From the NCBI RefSeq assembly GCF_008806595.1, contig NZ_VZRB01000020.1, positions 1 to 64,000 on the forward strand: 64,000 bases of DNA, in the 5' to 3' direction. The DNA comes from Streptomyces luteolifulvus (GTDB lineage Bacteria; Actinomycetota; Actinomycetes; Streptomycetales; Streptomycetaceae). Shown in pieces: positions 16,731 through 27,105 of the stretch. The position numbers and the translations under genes were made by a program. Numbering within the stretch: the first letter of the stretch is position 1; each line of letters opens with the position of its first letter. The notes under the pieces were generated by a model. The model searched no databases. It worked only from the letters and a program-made list of their open reading frames with translations, and was not told the DNA's origin.

Positions 16731-17774
16731 GTGCTCTACGGGATCGCCGCCGCCACCACCGCCCTCCTCTTCGCCGCCCTGCTCACCGCGCTGCTCAGGG
16801 CCCCCGCCCTGCGCCTCGGTGTGGTCGACCGACGACGGCAGCGGCCCGTTCCGCTGCTCGGGGGAGCGGCCGTCGTCCTCGCCACCTGTCTGGTGGTGGC
16901 GGCCGGCAGCTGGTTGGGGGTCGCGCCGCTCGGTGACGGGATGGGCCCGCTGCTCGCCGCCGGGGCCGCCGTCGCCGCGCTCGGGCTGGTCGCGGACCTG
17001 CGGCGGGTGAAGGCCCGGTTCCTGCTCGGCGGTACGGCCGTCGCGGCGGCCTGTGTGGTGCCGTACGACGAGACCGGGGTGCCCGCCGGGCTGCTCGCGG
17101 TGGCCTGGATCGTCCTCGTGGCCGTCGGCTTCAAGTCGCTCGACCACGCCGACGGGCTGGCGGGCGCGGTCGGAGTCGTGACCGCCTTCGGGGTCGGGGC
17201 CTGCGCGGCGGCCGAGGTGATGGACGGGCTCGCGGCCATGCTGAGTGTGCTGGCCGCCGCGCTGACCGGGTTCCTCATGCACAACTGGCATCCCGCGCGG
17301 ATCGCCCTCGGGGCCTGCGGGTCCCTGTTCGTGGGCTTCGTGCTCGCCTCGGCCGCCGTGCTCACCCGCGCCGGACACGAGGTGGCGTCCAGCGCGGGCG
17401 TGCTGTTCGCGCTGACCGCGGCGGCCTGCGCCGACCTCGTCCTCGTCGCGCTGTCACGGCGGCTGGCCGGACGGCCCCTGCTGCGCGGCGGTCCCGACCA
17501 TCTCGCCCACCGGCTGCGGCGGATCGGCCTCACCCCGCGGGGCGCGACGGTCCTGCTCGGTGCCGGCGCGTTCTGCGGGGTACTCGTCGGGGTCCTCGGC
17601 CATGTCGGCTGGACGGGCGGGACCGGCCCGCTGTGGGTGGCGGGGGTCGCCCTGGCCGTCGTACTGGGACTGCTGCGGGTCAGGGTGTACGGGCCGCGCA
17701 GACCGCCGGTTCACCCCCTGCGGGCACCTGCTCCTACCGCGTCTCACACCGCATCTGTGCAGGTCAGAGGGTAG
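16731..17774 (+). CDS. MraY/WecA-like membrane protein with degenerate active site
   Basis: GTG at 16731, no clear ribosome site, possibly leaderless; 347 residues with about ten membrane helices. The layout is that of polyprenyl-phosphate sugar-1-phosphate transferases (MraY, WecA, TagO). The signature sites are altered: the DD of the GLxDD loop is GLVADLRR, the NxxNxxDGxDGL region reads SLDHADGLAG, and the NxHPAxIFMGDSGS motif reads NWHPARIALGACGS. The C-terminal DHLAHRL matches the family's HxxHR-like motif. Loss of several acidic residues suggests it no longer catalyses the usual transfer, or uses a different mechanism. Divergent from the Fe-S gene. Confidence 0.7.
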   Translation: MLYGIAAATTALLFAALLTALLRAPALRLGVVDRRRQRPVPLLGGAAVVLATCLVVAAGSWLGVAPLGDGMGPLLAAGAAVAALGLVADLRRVKARFLLGGTAVAAACVVPYDETGVPAGLLAVAWIVLVAVGFKSLDHADGLAGAVGVVTAFGVGACAAAEVMDGLAAMLSVLAAALTGFLMHNWHPARIALGACGSLFVGFVLASAAVLTRAGHEVASSAGVLFALTAAACADLVLVALSRRLAGRPLLRGGPDHLAHRLRRIGLTPRGATVLLGAGAFCGVLVGVLGHVGWTGGTGPLWVAGVALAVVLGLLRVRVYGPRRPPVHPLRAPAPTASHTASVQVRG

Positions 17775-17798
17775 TTGCGTGTAAGGAAAGGATAAGAG

Positions 17799-17819
17799 TT
17801 GAGTCCCCTGGACTCAGCT
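17799..17819 (+). promoter_or_regulatory. HspR operator (HAIR-like), upstream copy
   Basis: TTGAGT, seven bases, ACTCAG: an imperfect copy of the HAIR inverted repeat CTTGAGT-N7-ACTCAAG. It lies just upstream of the likely -35 region of dnaK. Confidence 0.75.
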
Positions 17820-17822
17820 CTG

Positions 17823-17852
17823 TTGACCGCGCGGTGGCCGTCATGCACACTT
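17823..17852 (+). promoter_or_regulatory. Likely dnaK operon promoter
   Basis: TTGACC at 17823-17828 as -35 and CACACT at about 17846-17851 as -10, 17 bases apart, sit between the two HAIR operators, so HspR bound at either site would block initiation. Confidence 0.5.
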
Positions 17853-17870
17853 GAGTCCGTTCCACTCAAG
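17850..17870 (+). promoter_or_regulatory. HspR operator (perfect HAIR)
   Basis: CTTGAGT, seven bases, ACTCAAG: an exact match to the HAIR consensus, 22 bases before the dnaK start. HspR, encoded at the end of this operon, binds such sites with DnaK as co-repressor in Streptomyces. Confidence 0.9.
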
Positions 17871-17891
17871 TCATTGCTGGAGGAATCAACC

Positions 17892-19735
<1,844 letters not shown>

Positions 19736-19739
<4 letters not shown>

Positions 19740-20401
19740 CGGAGGAGACCCCGGGCTTCGAGGAGAAGCCCGACGTCCCCTCCGGCGCCACCCCCGACGA
19801 CGCCGAGCCGCAGGCCGCCTCCCCCTCCGCGGGGGAGGGGGCGGCCCCGGCCGGGGACGCATCAGCACAGACCGCAGGCCTGACGGCCCAGCTGGACCAG
19901 GTCCGTACGGCGCTCGGCGAGCGCACGGCCGACCTCCAGCGGCTCCAGGCCGAGTACCAGAACTACCGCCGCCGCGTCGAACGCGACCGGATCACGGTCC
20001 GGGAGATCGCCATCGCGAACCTCCTGACCGAGCTCCTGCCTGTGCTCGACGACATCGGCCGCGCACGGGACCACGGCGAACTCGTCGGCGGATTCAAGTC
20101 CGTGGCGGAGTCGCTGGAGACCGTCGCGGCGAAGATGGGTCTGCAGCAGTTCGGCAAGGAGGGCGAGCCCTTCGACCCGACGATCCACGAAGCCCTGATG
20201 CACAGCTACGCGCCGGACGTCACGGAGACGACCTGCGTGGCGATTCTGCAGCCCGGGTACCGGATCGGCGAGCGCACCATCCGCCCCGCGCGGGTGGCCG
20301 TGGCCGAACCCCAGCCGGGGGCGCAGACCGTGAAGGCGGACTCCACGGACTCCGCGGAGGCGGGCGACGACAAGGAGAGCGGTGGCCCGGACGAGGGCTG
20401 A
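19736..20401 (+). CDS. grpE: Nucleotide exchange factor GrpE
   Basis: GTG at 19736 overlaps the dnaK stop (GTGA); 221 residues. The N-terminal ~40 residues are acidic and Pro/Ala-rich, followed by the long coiled coil (LDQVRTALGERTADLQRLQAEYQNYRRRVERD, residues ~45-80) and the C-terminal beta-wing with VAILQPGYRIGERTIRPARV. It releases ADP from DnaK. The tail after residue ~200 is low complexity and acidic, as usual in Streptomyces. Confidence 0.97.
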
Positions 20402-20434
20402 GCTTGACATGAGGAGAAAGGAGGGACGTCGAGG

Positions 20435-21613
20435 ATGAGCACCAAGGACTTCATCGAGAAGGACTACTACAAGGTCCTCGGCGTCCCCAAGGACGCCACC
20501 GAGGCCGAGATCAAGAAGGCGTACCGGAAGCTCGCCCGCGAGAACCACCCGGACGCCAACAAGGGGAACGTCAAGGCCGAGGAGCGCTTCAAGGAGATCT
20601 CCGAGGCGAACGACGTCCTCGGTGACCCCAAGAAGCGCAAGGAGTACGACGAGGCGCGTGCCCTGTTCGGCAACGGCGGCTTCCGCCCGGGGCCGGGCGC
20701 GGGCGGCGGCTCGTTCAACTTCGACCTGGGCGACCTCTTCGGAGGCGCCCAGGGCGGCGGGGGAGCCGGCGGCTTCGGCGGCGGCGGGCTCGGTGACGTC
20801 TTCGGGGGCCTGTTCAACCGTGGCAGCTCCGGCACCCAGCGGGTGCAGCCCAGGCGCGGCCAGGACATCGACACCGAAGTCACCCTCAGCTTCACCGAGG
20901 CGATCGAGGGAGCGACGGTCCCGCTGCGGATGACCTCGCAGCAGCCCTGCAAGGCCTGTTCGGGCACCGGGGACAAGAACGGCAACCCGCGGGTGTGCCC
21001 TACCTGCGTCGGCACCGGCCAGGTGGCCCGGGGCTCCGGCGGCGGTTTCTCGCTGACGGACCCCTGCCCGGACTGCAAGGGCCGCGGCCTGATGGCCGAG
21101 ACCCCCTGCGAGGTCTGCAACGGCAGCGGCCGCGCCAAGTCGTCGAGGACCATGCAGGTCCGCATCCCGGCCGGGGTGAACGACGGCCAGCGCATCCGGC
21201 TCCGGGGCAAGGGCGCACCCGGCGAGCGGGGCGGCCCGTCGGGCGACCTCTATGTCGTCGTGCACGTGGACGCGCACCCGGTCTTCGGCCGCAAGGGCGA
21301 CAACCTGACCGTCACCGTCCCGGTGACGTTCACGGAGGCGGCCCTCGGGGGCGAGGTCAGGGTGCCGACCCTGGGCGGACCGCCGGTCACCCTGAAGCTG
21401 CCGCCGGGCACGCCCAACGGCCGTACCATGCGCGCCCGGGGCAAGGGCGCGGTCCGCAAGGACGGCACCCGCGGGGACCTGCTGGTCACCGTGGAGGTGA
21501 GTGTTCCGGCGGATCTGTCGGGGAAGGCTCGTGACGCACTGGAGGCGTATCGCGAGGCGACCGCGGGTGAGGACCCGCGGGCGGAGCTGTTCCAGGCCGC
21601 GAAGGGAGCTTGA
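20435..21613 (+). CDS. dnaJ: Hsp40 co-chaperone DnaJ
   Basis: ATG at 20435, with GGAGAAAGGAGG upstream, 33 bases after grpE; 392 residues. J domain at residues ~8-75 with the HPD motif in ENHPDANKG, a Gly/Phe-rich linker (~80-135), then four zinc-finger CxxCxGxG-type repeats (CKACSGTG, CPTCVGTG, CPDCKGRG, CEVCNGSG) and the two C-terminal substrate domains. It stimulates DnaK ATPase and delivers substrates. The hspR start lies six bases past its stop. Confidence 0.97.
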   Translation: MSTKDFIEKDYYKVLGVPKDATEAEIKKAYRKLARENHPDANKGNVKAEERFKEISEANDVLGDPKKRKEYDEARALFGNGGFRPGPGAGGGSFNFDLGDLFGGAQGGGGAGGFGGGGLGDVFGGLFNRGSSGTQRVQPRRGQDIDTEVTLSFTEAIEGATVPLRMTSQQPCKACSGTGDKNGNPRVCPTCVGTGQVARGSGGGFSLTDPCPDCKGRGLMAETPCEVCNGSGRAKSSRTMQVRIPAGVNDGQRIRLRGKGAPGERGGPSGDLYVVVHVDAHPVFGRKGDNLTVTVPVTFTEAALGGEVRVPTLGGPPVTLKLPPGTPNGRTMRARGKGAVRKDGTRGDLLVTVEVSVPADLSGKARDALEAYREATAGEDPRAELFQAAKGA

Positions 21614-21618
21614 TCGAG

Positions 21619-22071
21619 ATGGACGGGCGTCGACGCAACCCGTATGAACTGACCGAGGAGACCCCGGTCTACGTCATCTCGGTGGCGGCCCAGCTCTCCG
21701 GACTGCACCCGCAGACGCTGCGCCAGTACGACCGGCTGGGCCTGGTCTCCCCCGACCGCACCGCCGGCCGGGGCCGCCGCTACTCGGCCCGCGACATCGA
21801 ACTGCTCCGCCAGGTGCAGGCGTTGTCGCAGGACGAGGGCATCAACCTGGCCGGCATCAAGCGGATCATCGAACTGGAGAACCAGGTCGCCGCGCTCCAG
21901 CAGCGTGTCGCCGAACTCCAGGCGGCCGTCGACGGAGCGGCGGCGGCGATGCAGCAGCGCGAGGCCGCGGTGCACGCGTCCTACCGCCGCGACCTGGTCC
22001 CGTACCAGGAGGTCCAGCAGACCAGCGCGTTGGTCGTGTGGCGGCCGAAGAGGCAGCAGTCGACGGACTAA
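21619..22071 (+). CDS. hspR: MerR-type heat-shock repressor HspR
   Basis: ATG at 21619 gives 150 residues (MDGRRRNPYEL), the length expected for Streptomyces HspR; an in-frame TTG at 21610 overlaps the dnaJ stop but is less likely. The MerR-type winged HTH is clear (YVISVAAQLSGLHPQTLRQYDRLGLV, then RGRRYSARDI), followed by a coiled coil rich in Gln and Ala. HspR represses the dnaK operon, clpB and itself through HAIR sites; such sites are at 17799, 17850 and 28044 in this window. Confidence 0.96.
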   Translation: MDGRRRNPYELTEETPVYVISVAAQLSGLHPQTLRQYDRLGLVSPDRTAGRGRRYSARDIELLRQVQALSQDEGINLAGIKRIIELENQVAALQQRVAELQAAVDGAAAAMQQREAAVHASYRRDLVPYQEVQQTSALVVWRPKRQQSTD

Positions 22072-22083
22072 CGCGCAGCGCGG

Positions 22084-22116
22084 GAAAGGGCCCGGAGGGT
22101 GAACCTCCGGGCCTTT
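22084..22116 (+). terminator. Terminator of the dnaK operon
   Basis: An AAAGG.CCCGGAGG / CCTCCGGG.CCTTT hairpin starts about 12 bases after the hspR stop. The stem is nearly perfect with a 5-base loop and a short T run inside the descending arm. Confidence 0.8.
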
Positions 22117-22336
22117 CGCGTTGGTGTACGGAATTTGTGCCTTACATGATCGACACGTGGTGGAGAGTCCGTAAAGGGCGCTTGTGGGCGATTCCTTCAA
22201 GTCTTTACAGCTGAAGCGGAGGGTGGCGTTGTCATCTCGTTAAGTAGTATTGCTTGACCGCGGGGGGCGCGGCCGCGTTGGCTTTCCAGTCATCCGGGCC
22301 CGCAATGTTGCGTCCACGTTTCGGAAGGCACCTGAA

Positions 22337-23458
22337 GTGAGCAGCACCCCCATGCGTCGTATCGCCATATCCGTGGCCGCGTCCACGCTGTCCCTGTCGC
22401 TGGCCGCCTGTGGCGCGCTCGGTGCATCGGGGGGCAGTGCGGACGCCAGCCCGACGAAGGGCAACGACATCACCGTGGGTGTGCTGCTGCCGGAGAGGAC
22501 GAACACGCGGTACGAGGACTTCGACTACCCGATCATCAAGGCGAAGGTCGAGTCCCTCACCAACAAGCAGGGCAAGATCGCCTACGCCAACGCCGACAAC
22601 GACGCGGGCGAGCAGGCCGGCCAGATGCAGAAGATGATCGACGACAAGGTCGACGTCATCCTGATCGACGCCGTCGACTCGCACGCCATCGCGGGCACCG
22701 TGAAGAAGGCCAAGGAGGCGGGCGTCCCGGTCATCGCCTACGACCGCCTGGCCGAGGGCCCGATCGACGCGTACGTGTCGTTCGACAACGAACTCGTCGG
22801 CCAGGTGCAGGGCCGCACCCTGGTCGAGTCGCTGGGCGAGGGTGTCGACACCTCCGACAAGGTCGTCATGATCAACGGCTCGCCCACCGACCCGAACGCC
22901 AAGCAGTTCAAGGCCGGTGCGCTCTCCGAGCTGGAGGGCAAGGTGACCATCGCCTCGTCCTTCGACACCAAGGACTGGAGCCCGGACGTCGCCCAGTCCG
23001 AGATGGCCGAGGCGATCGACAAGATCGGCAAGGACAACATCGCCGGGGTCTACTCCGCCAACGACGCGATGGTCGTCGGCATCATCAAGGCCCTCGAAGG
23101 CGCGGGCGTGAGCGACCTGCCCCCGATCACCGGCCAGGACGCGGAACTCCTGGCCGTGCAGCGCATCGTCGGCGGCGAGCAGTACATGAGCGTCTACAAG
23201 TCCTACCCCGCGGAGGCCGAGGCGGCCGCCGAGATGGCGGTGGCCAAGGTCCAGGGCAAGGACATCAAGTTCGACTCCCTCACCCGCGACCGCGTCGACA
23301 GCCCCACCGACAAGGACATCCCGGCACAGCTCGTGACCGTGGTCGCCCTGACGAAGGCCAACATCAAGAGCACCGTCGTCGCGGACGGCATCTACAAGGT
23401 GTCCGACATCTGCACCGACAAGTACAAGGCCGCCTGCGCGGCGATCGGCCTGAAATGA
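22337..23458 (+). CDS. Sugar-binding lipoprotein (XylF/ChvE-type), orphan
   Basis: GTG at 22337 has GGAAGG eight bases upstream; ATG at 22352 is the alternative. The 373-residue protein begins with a lipoprotein signal (RRIAISVAASTLSLSL) and lipobox LAAC with Cys at residue 25. The mature part is a periplasmic-binding type-1 fold: ITVGVLLPERTNTRYE at the N-terminus, VDVILIDAVDSHAIA, VPVIAYDRLA and GVYSANDAMVVG, typical of D-xylose and multiple-sugar binding proteins. No ATPase or permease is next to it, so either a distant transporter is shared or it acts as a sensor. Its position after hspR suggests possible stress linkage, unproven. Confidence 0.85.
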   Translation: MSSTPMRRIAISVAASTLSLSLAACGALGASGGSADASPTKGNDITVGVLLPERTNTRYEDFDYPIIKAKVESLTNKQGKIAYANADNDAGEQAGQMQKMIDDKVDVILIDAVDSHAIAGTVKKAKEAGVPVIAYDRLAEGPIDAYVSFDNELVGQVQGRTLVESLGEGVDTSDKVVMINGSPTDPNAKQFKAGALSELEGKVTIASSFDTKDWSPDVAQSEMAEAIDKIGKDNIAGVYSANDAMVVGIIKALEGAGVSDLPPITGQDAELLAVQRIVGGEQYMSVYKSYPAEAEAAAEMAVAKVQGKDIKFDSLTRDRVDSPTDKDIPAQLVTVVALTKANIKSTVVADGIYKVSDICTDKYKAACAAIGLK

Positions 23459-23478
23459 TCGGTCCGAGTTGAGGACGT

Positions 23479-23526
23479 GCCGGCGGGAGCCGGTGACCGG
23501 ACCGCCGGTCACCGGCTCCCGCCGGC
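23479..23526 (+). terminator. 22-bp perfect hairpin after the sugar-binding gene
   Basis: Arms 23479-23500 and 23505-23526 are exact complements with a 4-base loop, followed by GTTT. It starts 21 bases after the stop. Confidence 0.9.
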
Positions 23527-23742
23527 GTTTGCAGACGCCCGCGAAGTGACGCGGGCGCACCACCGTCACCTTGTTGCAACCGGGCTGAAGGAGGCCTGGA
23601 GGAAACGGTTCGTATGGGTGGTTTCCGTCGGTCACACCCCGGGGAGCCGTGTTGCGGAGCGGGTCACGGCCGCGCATAGTTGCGAAGCCGAAGGGACACG
23701 ACCGGCGACGGGGAGAGACGGGAAGCGGGGGTGGAATGGGCC

Positions 23743-24780
23743 ATGGCCGGGCACGGGACGGACGAGCATCCACATGGTGCTGACCGACTGTGCGACGCCG
23801 GGGATCGCGTGTATTCCCGGGCCGTACGGCGGGGCCGCGTGCCGCGCCGGGACGCGGAGCCGGTGCCCTGCCTGCTGGAGCTGGCCCTGCTGCACCCGGA
23901 CCCGGACGACATGGACTGGCTGGTGCCCACCTCGCCGCAGGAGGTCATGACCCGGCTGCTGCGCGGCGTCTACGACGAGGTCAGCGCGAGCCAGCGGCGG
24001 GTGGGCTCGGCGGTGGCGGCCTTCGAGTGGTACGCCGGCCTCGGCCCGAGGCCGCGGACCGCCCCCGCGGAGGGCTCCGCGATCCGCGTCCTCGACGGCC
24101 TCTCCCGGATCCAGGCCGCGATGGACGAGGCGACGGAGGCCTGCACGACGGAGGTCCTCACCGTCCAGCCGGGCGGCATCCGCCCCGAGCACGAGCTGAC
24201 GGAGGGCCTGCACCGGGCCCTCGCGCTGCGCGCCCGGGGCGTGCGGATGCGCGACCTGTACACGCATGTGGCCCGGCACGGCCAGGGCCTGCTGAACTAC
24301 CTGGAGCTGATGGGCGGCGCGGTCCAGGCGCGCACCCTCGACGAGGTGATCGACCGGCTGATCCTCTTCGACCGCACGGTGGCCTTCATTCCCGCGAACG
24401 CCGACCGCACCCTGGCGCTGGAGCTGCGTCACCCGGCGCTCGTCGAGTATCTGGTCACCGTCTTCGAACGGCTGTGGCGGCTGGCGATCCCGCTGACCGC
24501 CCCCCTGCCCGACACCGGCATCGAGGGCATCTCGCACCGCGAACAGTCCATCGCCGCGCTGCTCGCGGAGGGCCACCAGGACGCGGTGATCGCGGAACGG
24601 CTCGGCATCAGCGTGCGCACCTGCCGCGCCCATATCGCCCGGCTGTCGGAGACCCTGGGCGCCGCCAGCCGCACCCAGCTGGGCGTCCGTATCGCACAGG
24701 TCGGCCTGGACGGCCCGCCCCGCGCCGCCGAGGTCGACCCCCTCAGGGTTCCCGGTCAAGAATCCCGGACCGTGCGATGA
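23743..24780 (+). CDS. LuxR-type regulator with PLD/TrmB-like sensor domain (paralog 1)
   Basis: ATG at 23743 (MAGHGTDEHPHG) gives 345 residues. The N-terminal ~270 residues contain the block VLTVQPGG, ARTLDEVIDRLILFDRTVAFIP and LALELRHPALVEYL, as in the large Streptomyces group in which a phospholipase-D-like sensor region precedes a LuxR-type helix-turn-helix. The C-terminal HTH is EGHQDAVIAERLGISVRTCR. Aligns throughout with the two genes that follow on the other strand. Its last 38 bases overlap the end of paralog 2 tail to tail, so the two mRNAs are antisense there. Ligand and targets unknown. Confidence 0.8.
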   Translation: MAGHGTDEHPHGADRLCDAGDRVYSRAVRRGRVPRRDAEPVPCLLELALLHPDPDDMDWLVPTSPQEVMTRLLRGVYDEVSASQRRVGSAVAAFEWYAGLGPRPRTAPAEGSAIRVLDGLSRIQAAMDEATEACTTEVLTVQPGGIRPEHELTEGLHRALALRARGVRMRDLYTHVARHGQGLLNYLELMGGAVQARTLDEVIDRLILFDRTVAFIPANADRTLALELRHPALVEYLVTVFERLWRLAIPLTAPLPDTGIEGISHREQSIAALLAEGHQDAVIAERLGISVRTCRAHIARLSETLGAASRTQLGVRIAQVGLDGPPRAAEVDPLRVPGQESRTVR

Positions 24781-25735
24781 GATAGCCGAGCTGGGCCCGG
24801 CTCTCACTGCCCAGCGTCGCCGCGAGCTTGGCGATGTGGACGCGGGCGGTACGGATGTTCATCCCGAGGCGGTCGGCGATGACGGCGTCGGTGAGACCCT
24901 CGACGAGGAGGGCGGCGATGGCGCGCTGGCGGTGCGTGACACCGTCCAGGGAGGGCTGCTGCGCCGCCTGCGGGTACATGGGCGTGGCCAGCTGCCACAG
25001 CCGGTCGAAGGTGGTGGCGAAGTAGTCCACGAGGGCCGGGTGGCGGACCTCCAGGGCGAGGGAGCGGTCCTTGCTGCCGGGAACGAAGGCGACGGCGCGG
25101 TCGACGACGAGGAGGCGCTCGGTGACCTCGTCGAGGGTGCGGGCCTCGACATCGCCGCGCAGCAGTTCGTAGCGGGCGAGGACCGAGGGCGCATGGCGCA
25201 GCGTGTGCTGGTACAGCGTGCGGATCCGGCCACCGCGGTCGAGCAGGTCCTGGTCGCGGACCAGGGCCTCGGCGTGCCGCTCGGCCCGTGCGCGGGTGTG
25301 GCTGGTGTACGGGTGGATCGCGAGGAGTTCGGCGGAGGCGTCGGCCAGGGCCTCGGCGATGGCGAGGTTGATCCGGTCGAAGCCGCTCAGGACGCTGATG
25401 GCGGGGGTGTCGCTGCCGGCGCCCGCCGTCTGACCGAGGCCGATCCGCAGAAGGGGTTCGAAGGTCTCGGCCAGCCGCTGTTCGCGCCTACGTTCGTCCG
25501 CGATGCGTTCCTCGAAGGCGCGCAGCAGCCGGTGCAGCGCCAGGGCCGGGGACGCGGGCTCCAGCCTGTCGAGGTCCGCGACGGCGGGGTGCAGCAGGCC
25601 GAAGTCGACCAGGCAGGGCGCCGCTTCGGCGTCGGCGCCGCTCACCCGCCCCTCGCGCAGGGCTCGTTCGTACAGCTCCGTCCCCGCGGCGCACAGGGCT
25701 TCCGGGCCGTGCTCCGCATGCGGCGCCGCGGTCAC
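24743..25735 (-). CDS. LuxR-type regulator with PLD/TrmB-like sensor domain (paralog 2)
   Basis: GTG at 25733-25735 with GGAAGGAG upstream; 330 residues. Same architecture as its neighbours: an N-terminal helical entry (ELYERALREGRVSGADAEAAP), sensor block ARTLDEVTERLLVVDRAVAFVP and LALEVRHPALVDYF, and C-terminal HTH GLTDAVIADRLGMNIRTARV. It starts 35 bases downstream of paralog 3's stop, with the same orientation, so the two are probably co-transcribed. Confidence 0.8.
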   Translation of the reverse strand: MTAAPHAEHGPEALCAAGTELYERALREGRVSGADAEAAPCLVDFGLLHPAVADLDRLEPASPALALHRLLRAFEERIADERRREQRLAETFEPLLRIGLGQTAGAGSDTPAISVLSGFDRINLAIAEALADASAELLAIHPYTSHTRARAERHAEALVRDQDLLDRGGRIRTLYQHTLRHAPSVLARYELLRGDVEARTLDEVTERLLVVDRAVAFVPGSKDRSLALEVRHPALVDYFATTFDRLWQLATPMYPQAAQQPSLDGVTHRQRAIAALLVEGLTDAVIADRLGMNIRTARVHIAKLAATLGSESRAQLGYLIARSGILDREP

Positions 25736-25770
25736 TCGCGTGTCTCCTTCCGTCAGGCACCTCTCACCGG

Positions 25771-26754
25771 TCAGTGATCGCGGTCCAGGATGCCCGACTG
25801 CGCTATGAGGAAGCCGAGTTGGGCCCGGCTGCCGCTGCCCAGGGCGGCCGCGAGCTTGGCGATGTGGGCCCGGCAGGTGCGTACGTTCATGCCGAGGCGC
25901 CGGGCGATGGCCTCGTCGACATGCCCCTCGACCAGGAGCTTGGCTATCGACCGCTGCACACCGCTGATGCCGTCCGTGGGGGGAGCGTACGGGGCCTCCT
26001 CCAGAAGGGGAACCGCGCGGGCCCACAACTGCTCGAAGACCTTGGCCAGATACTCGACGAGGCCCGGGTGCCGCAGTTCGAGGGCGACGTCGCTGTCGTC
26101 GCGCGCGGGGATGAAGGCGACGGTGCGATCGAAGATCATCAGCCGTTCTATGAGTTCCTCGAGGGTCCGTATCTCGACATTGCCCTCGGCCATGAGCTCG
26201 GCGTACGCCAGCGTGCCCTGGCTGTGCCGGGCGGTGTGCTGGTACAGGGTCCGCATGGTGATGCCGCGTGCGATGACGGCGCGGCCCCGCTCCAGCGCCT
26301 CGGTCAGCGAGTGCTCGCTGCGGCCGCCGCCGGGCTGCACCGTGAGGATCTCCGACTTGCAGTCGGCGATGGCGAGTTCGATCGCCGAGTTGATCCGGTT
26401 GATCCCCTCCAGCACGGTGATCGCGTGCGTGGTCGGCAGATCCTGGGCAGTGATGGCCATGAACGGCTCGAAGGAGTCGGTCAGTCGGACCGCGAGGGTC
26501 CTGCGGTCCTGGATCTCCCGCTCCAGGGGGTGCAGACGCTGTGCCAGTGCCGCCGCCGGGGGAACCGGACGCAGCCAGCCCGCGTCGTCGGGGTCGGGGT
26601 GGAGGAGCGCGAACTCCATCAGGCAGGGAGCGGGCTCGACTTCGGTCCGCGCGATGCGGCCGAAACGCAGCGCGCTGGCGTAAAGCCGCTTGCCGTCTTC
26701 GCACAGCTCAGTCTCAGCATGAGGATGTGTCCGGTATGAGTTCTTTGATGGCAA
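25771..26754 (-). CDS. LuxR-type regulator with PLD/TrmB-like sensor domain (paralog 3)
   Basis: No ATG or GTG lies at the right place. TTG at 26752-26754 with GGGGGTGG a few bases upstream gives 327 residues; alignment of its HPHAETELCEDG with PHAEHG of paralog 2 supports a start close to this point. Domain blocks: VLTVQPGGGRSEHSL, IRTLEELIERLMIFDRTVAFIP, LELRHPGLVEYL, and the HTH GHVDEAIARRLGMNVRTCR. It is divergent from the DLSWS peptide gene (starts 133 bases apart), the usual arrangement for a regulator and its target. Confidence 0.75.
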   Translation of the reverse strand: MPSKNSYRTHPHAETELCEDGKRLYASALRFGRIARTEVEPAPCLMEFALLHPDPDDAGWLRPVPPAAALAQRLHPLEREIQDRRTLAVRLTDSFEPFMAITAQDLPTTHAITVLEGINRINSAIELAIADCKSEILTVQPGGGRSEHSLTEALERGRAVIARGITMRTLYQHTARHSQGTLAYAELMAEGNVEIRTLEELIERLMIFDRTVAFIPARDDSDVALELRHPGLVEYLAKVFEQLWARAVPLLEEAPYAPPTDGISGVQRSIAKLLVEGHVDEAIARRLGMNVRTCRAHIAKLAAALGSGSRAQLGFLIAQSGILDRDH

Positions 26755-26833
26755 AGCTCCACCCCCCAGGGTCCTGAACGTGCAGGAACATGATGCATCG
26801 ACCCTGTGGTGTTCGCCTGGCTGAATGAGCCAT
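26714..26833 (-). CDS. Possible 39- or 25-residue peptide overlapping the paralog 3 start
   Basis: ATG at 26831-26833 opens a 39-codon frame; an internal ATG at 26789-26791 would give 25 residues ending FAIKELIPDTSSC. It overlaps the first ~14 codons of paralog 3 in another frame. It may be a leader peptide, a small signalling peptide, or chance. I recognise no family with confidence. Confidence 0.25.
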   Translation of the reverse strand: MAHSARRTPQGRCIMFLHVQDPGGWSFAIKELIPDTSSC

Positions 26834-26886
26834 CGTCTTGGTGACGGCGGGGGAGAGTAGCCACGGAAGTGAGGACGAAGCCGACT

Positions 26887-27105
26887 ATGTGCAAGAGAAT
26901 GGTTCGCTCGGTGCTCGCTGTCGCCTTCTCCGCTGGGTTGGTGTTCGGTGCGTACGGTGCCCTGGACCTCTCCTGGAGCAGTGGGCCGGCCCAAGTGCAG
27001 GACTCCGGCAGTGAGGCCGTCGCACCTCCGGACCTTTCTTGGAGCAGCGTTCAGGCCGGGGATCTGTCCTGGAGCATCGCGGCCCCGAAGGACACGACGG
27101 CATGA
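26887..27105 (+). CDS. Secreted peptide with three DLSWS repeats
   Basis: ATG at 26887 (GAGGA 12 bases upstream) gives 72 residues; GTG at 26869 in the same frame would add six. A basic N-terminus (MCKRMVRS) and hydrophobic core (VLAVAFSAGLVFGAYG) look like a signal peptide. The mature part holds DLSWSS, DLSWSS and DLSWSI, at roughly residues 27, 49 and 59, separated by Gly/Pro/Ala/Gln linkers. Repeated short cores in a small precursor are typical of multi-core RiPP precursors, but no cleavage motif is proven. The stop overlaps the next ATG as ATGA, so it is co-translated with the Rieske-like protein. Confidence 0.6.
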   Translation: MCKRMVRSVLAVAFSAGLVFGAYGALDLSWSSGPAQVQDSGSEAVAPPDLSWSSVQAGDLSWSIAAPKDTTA

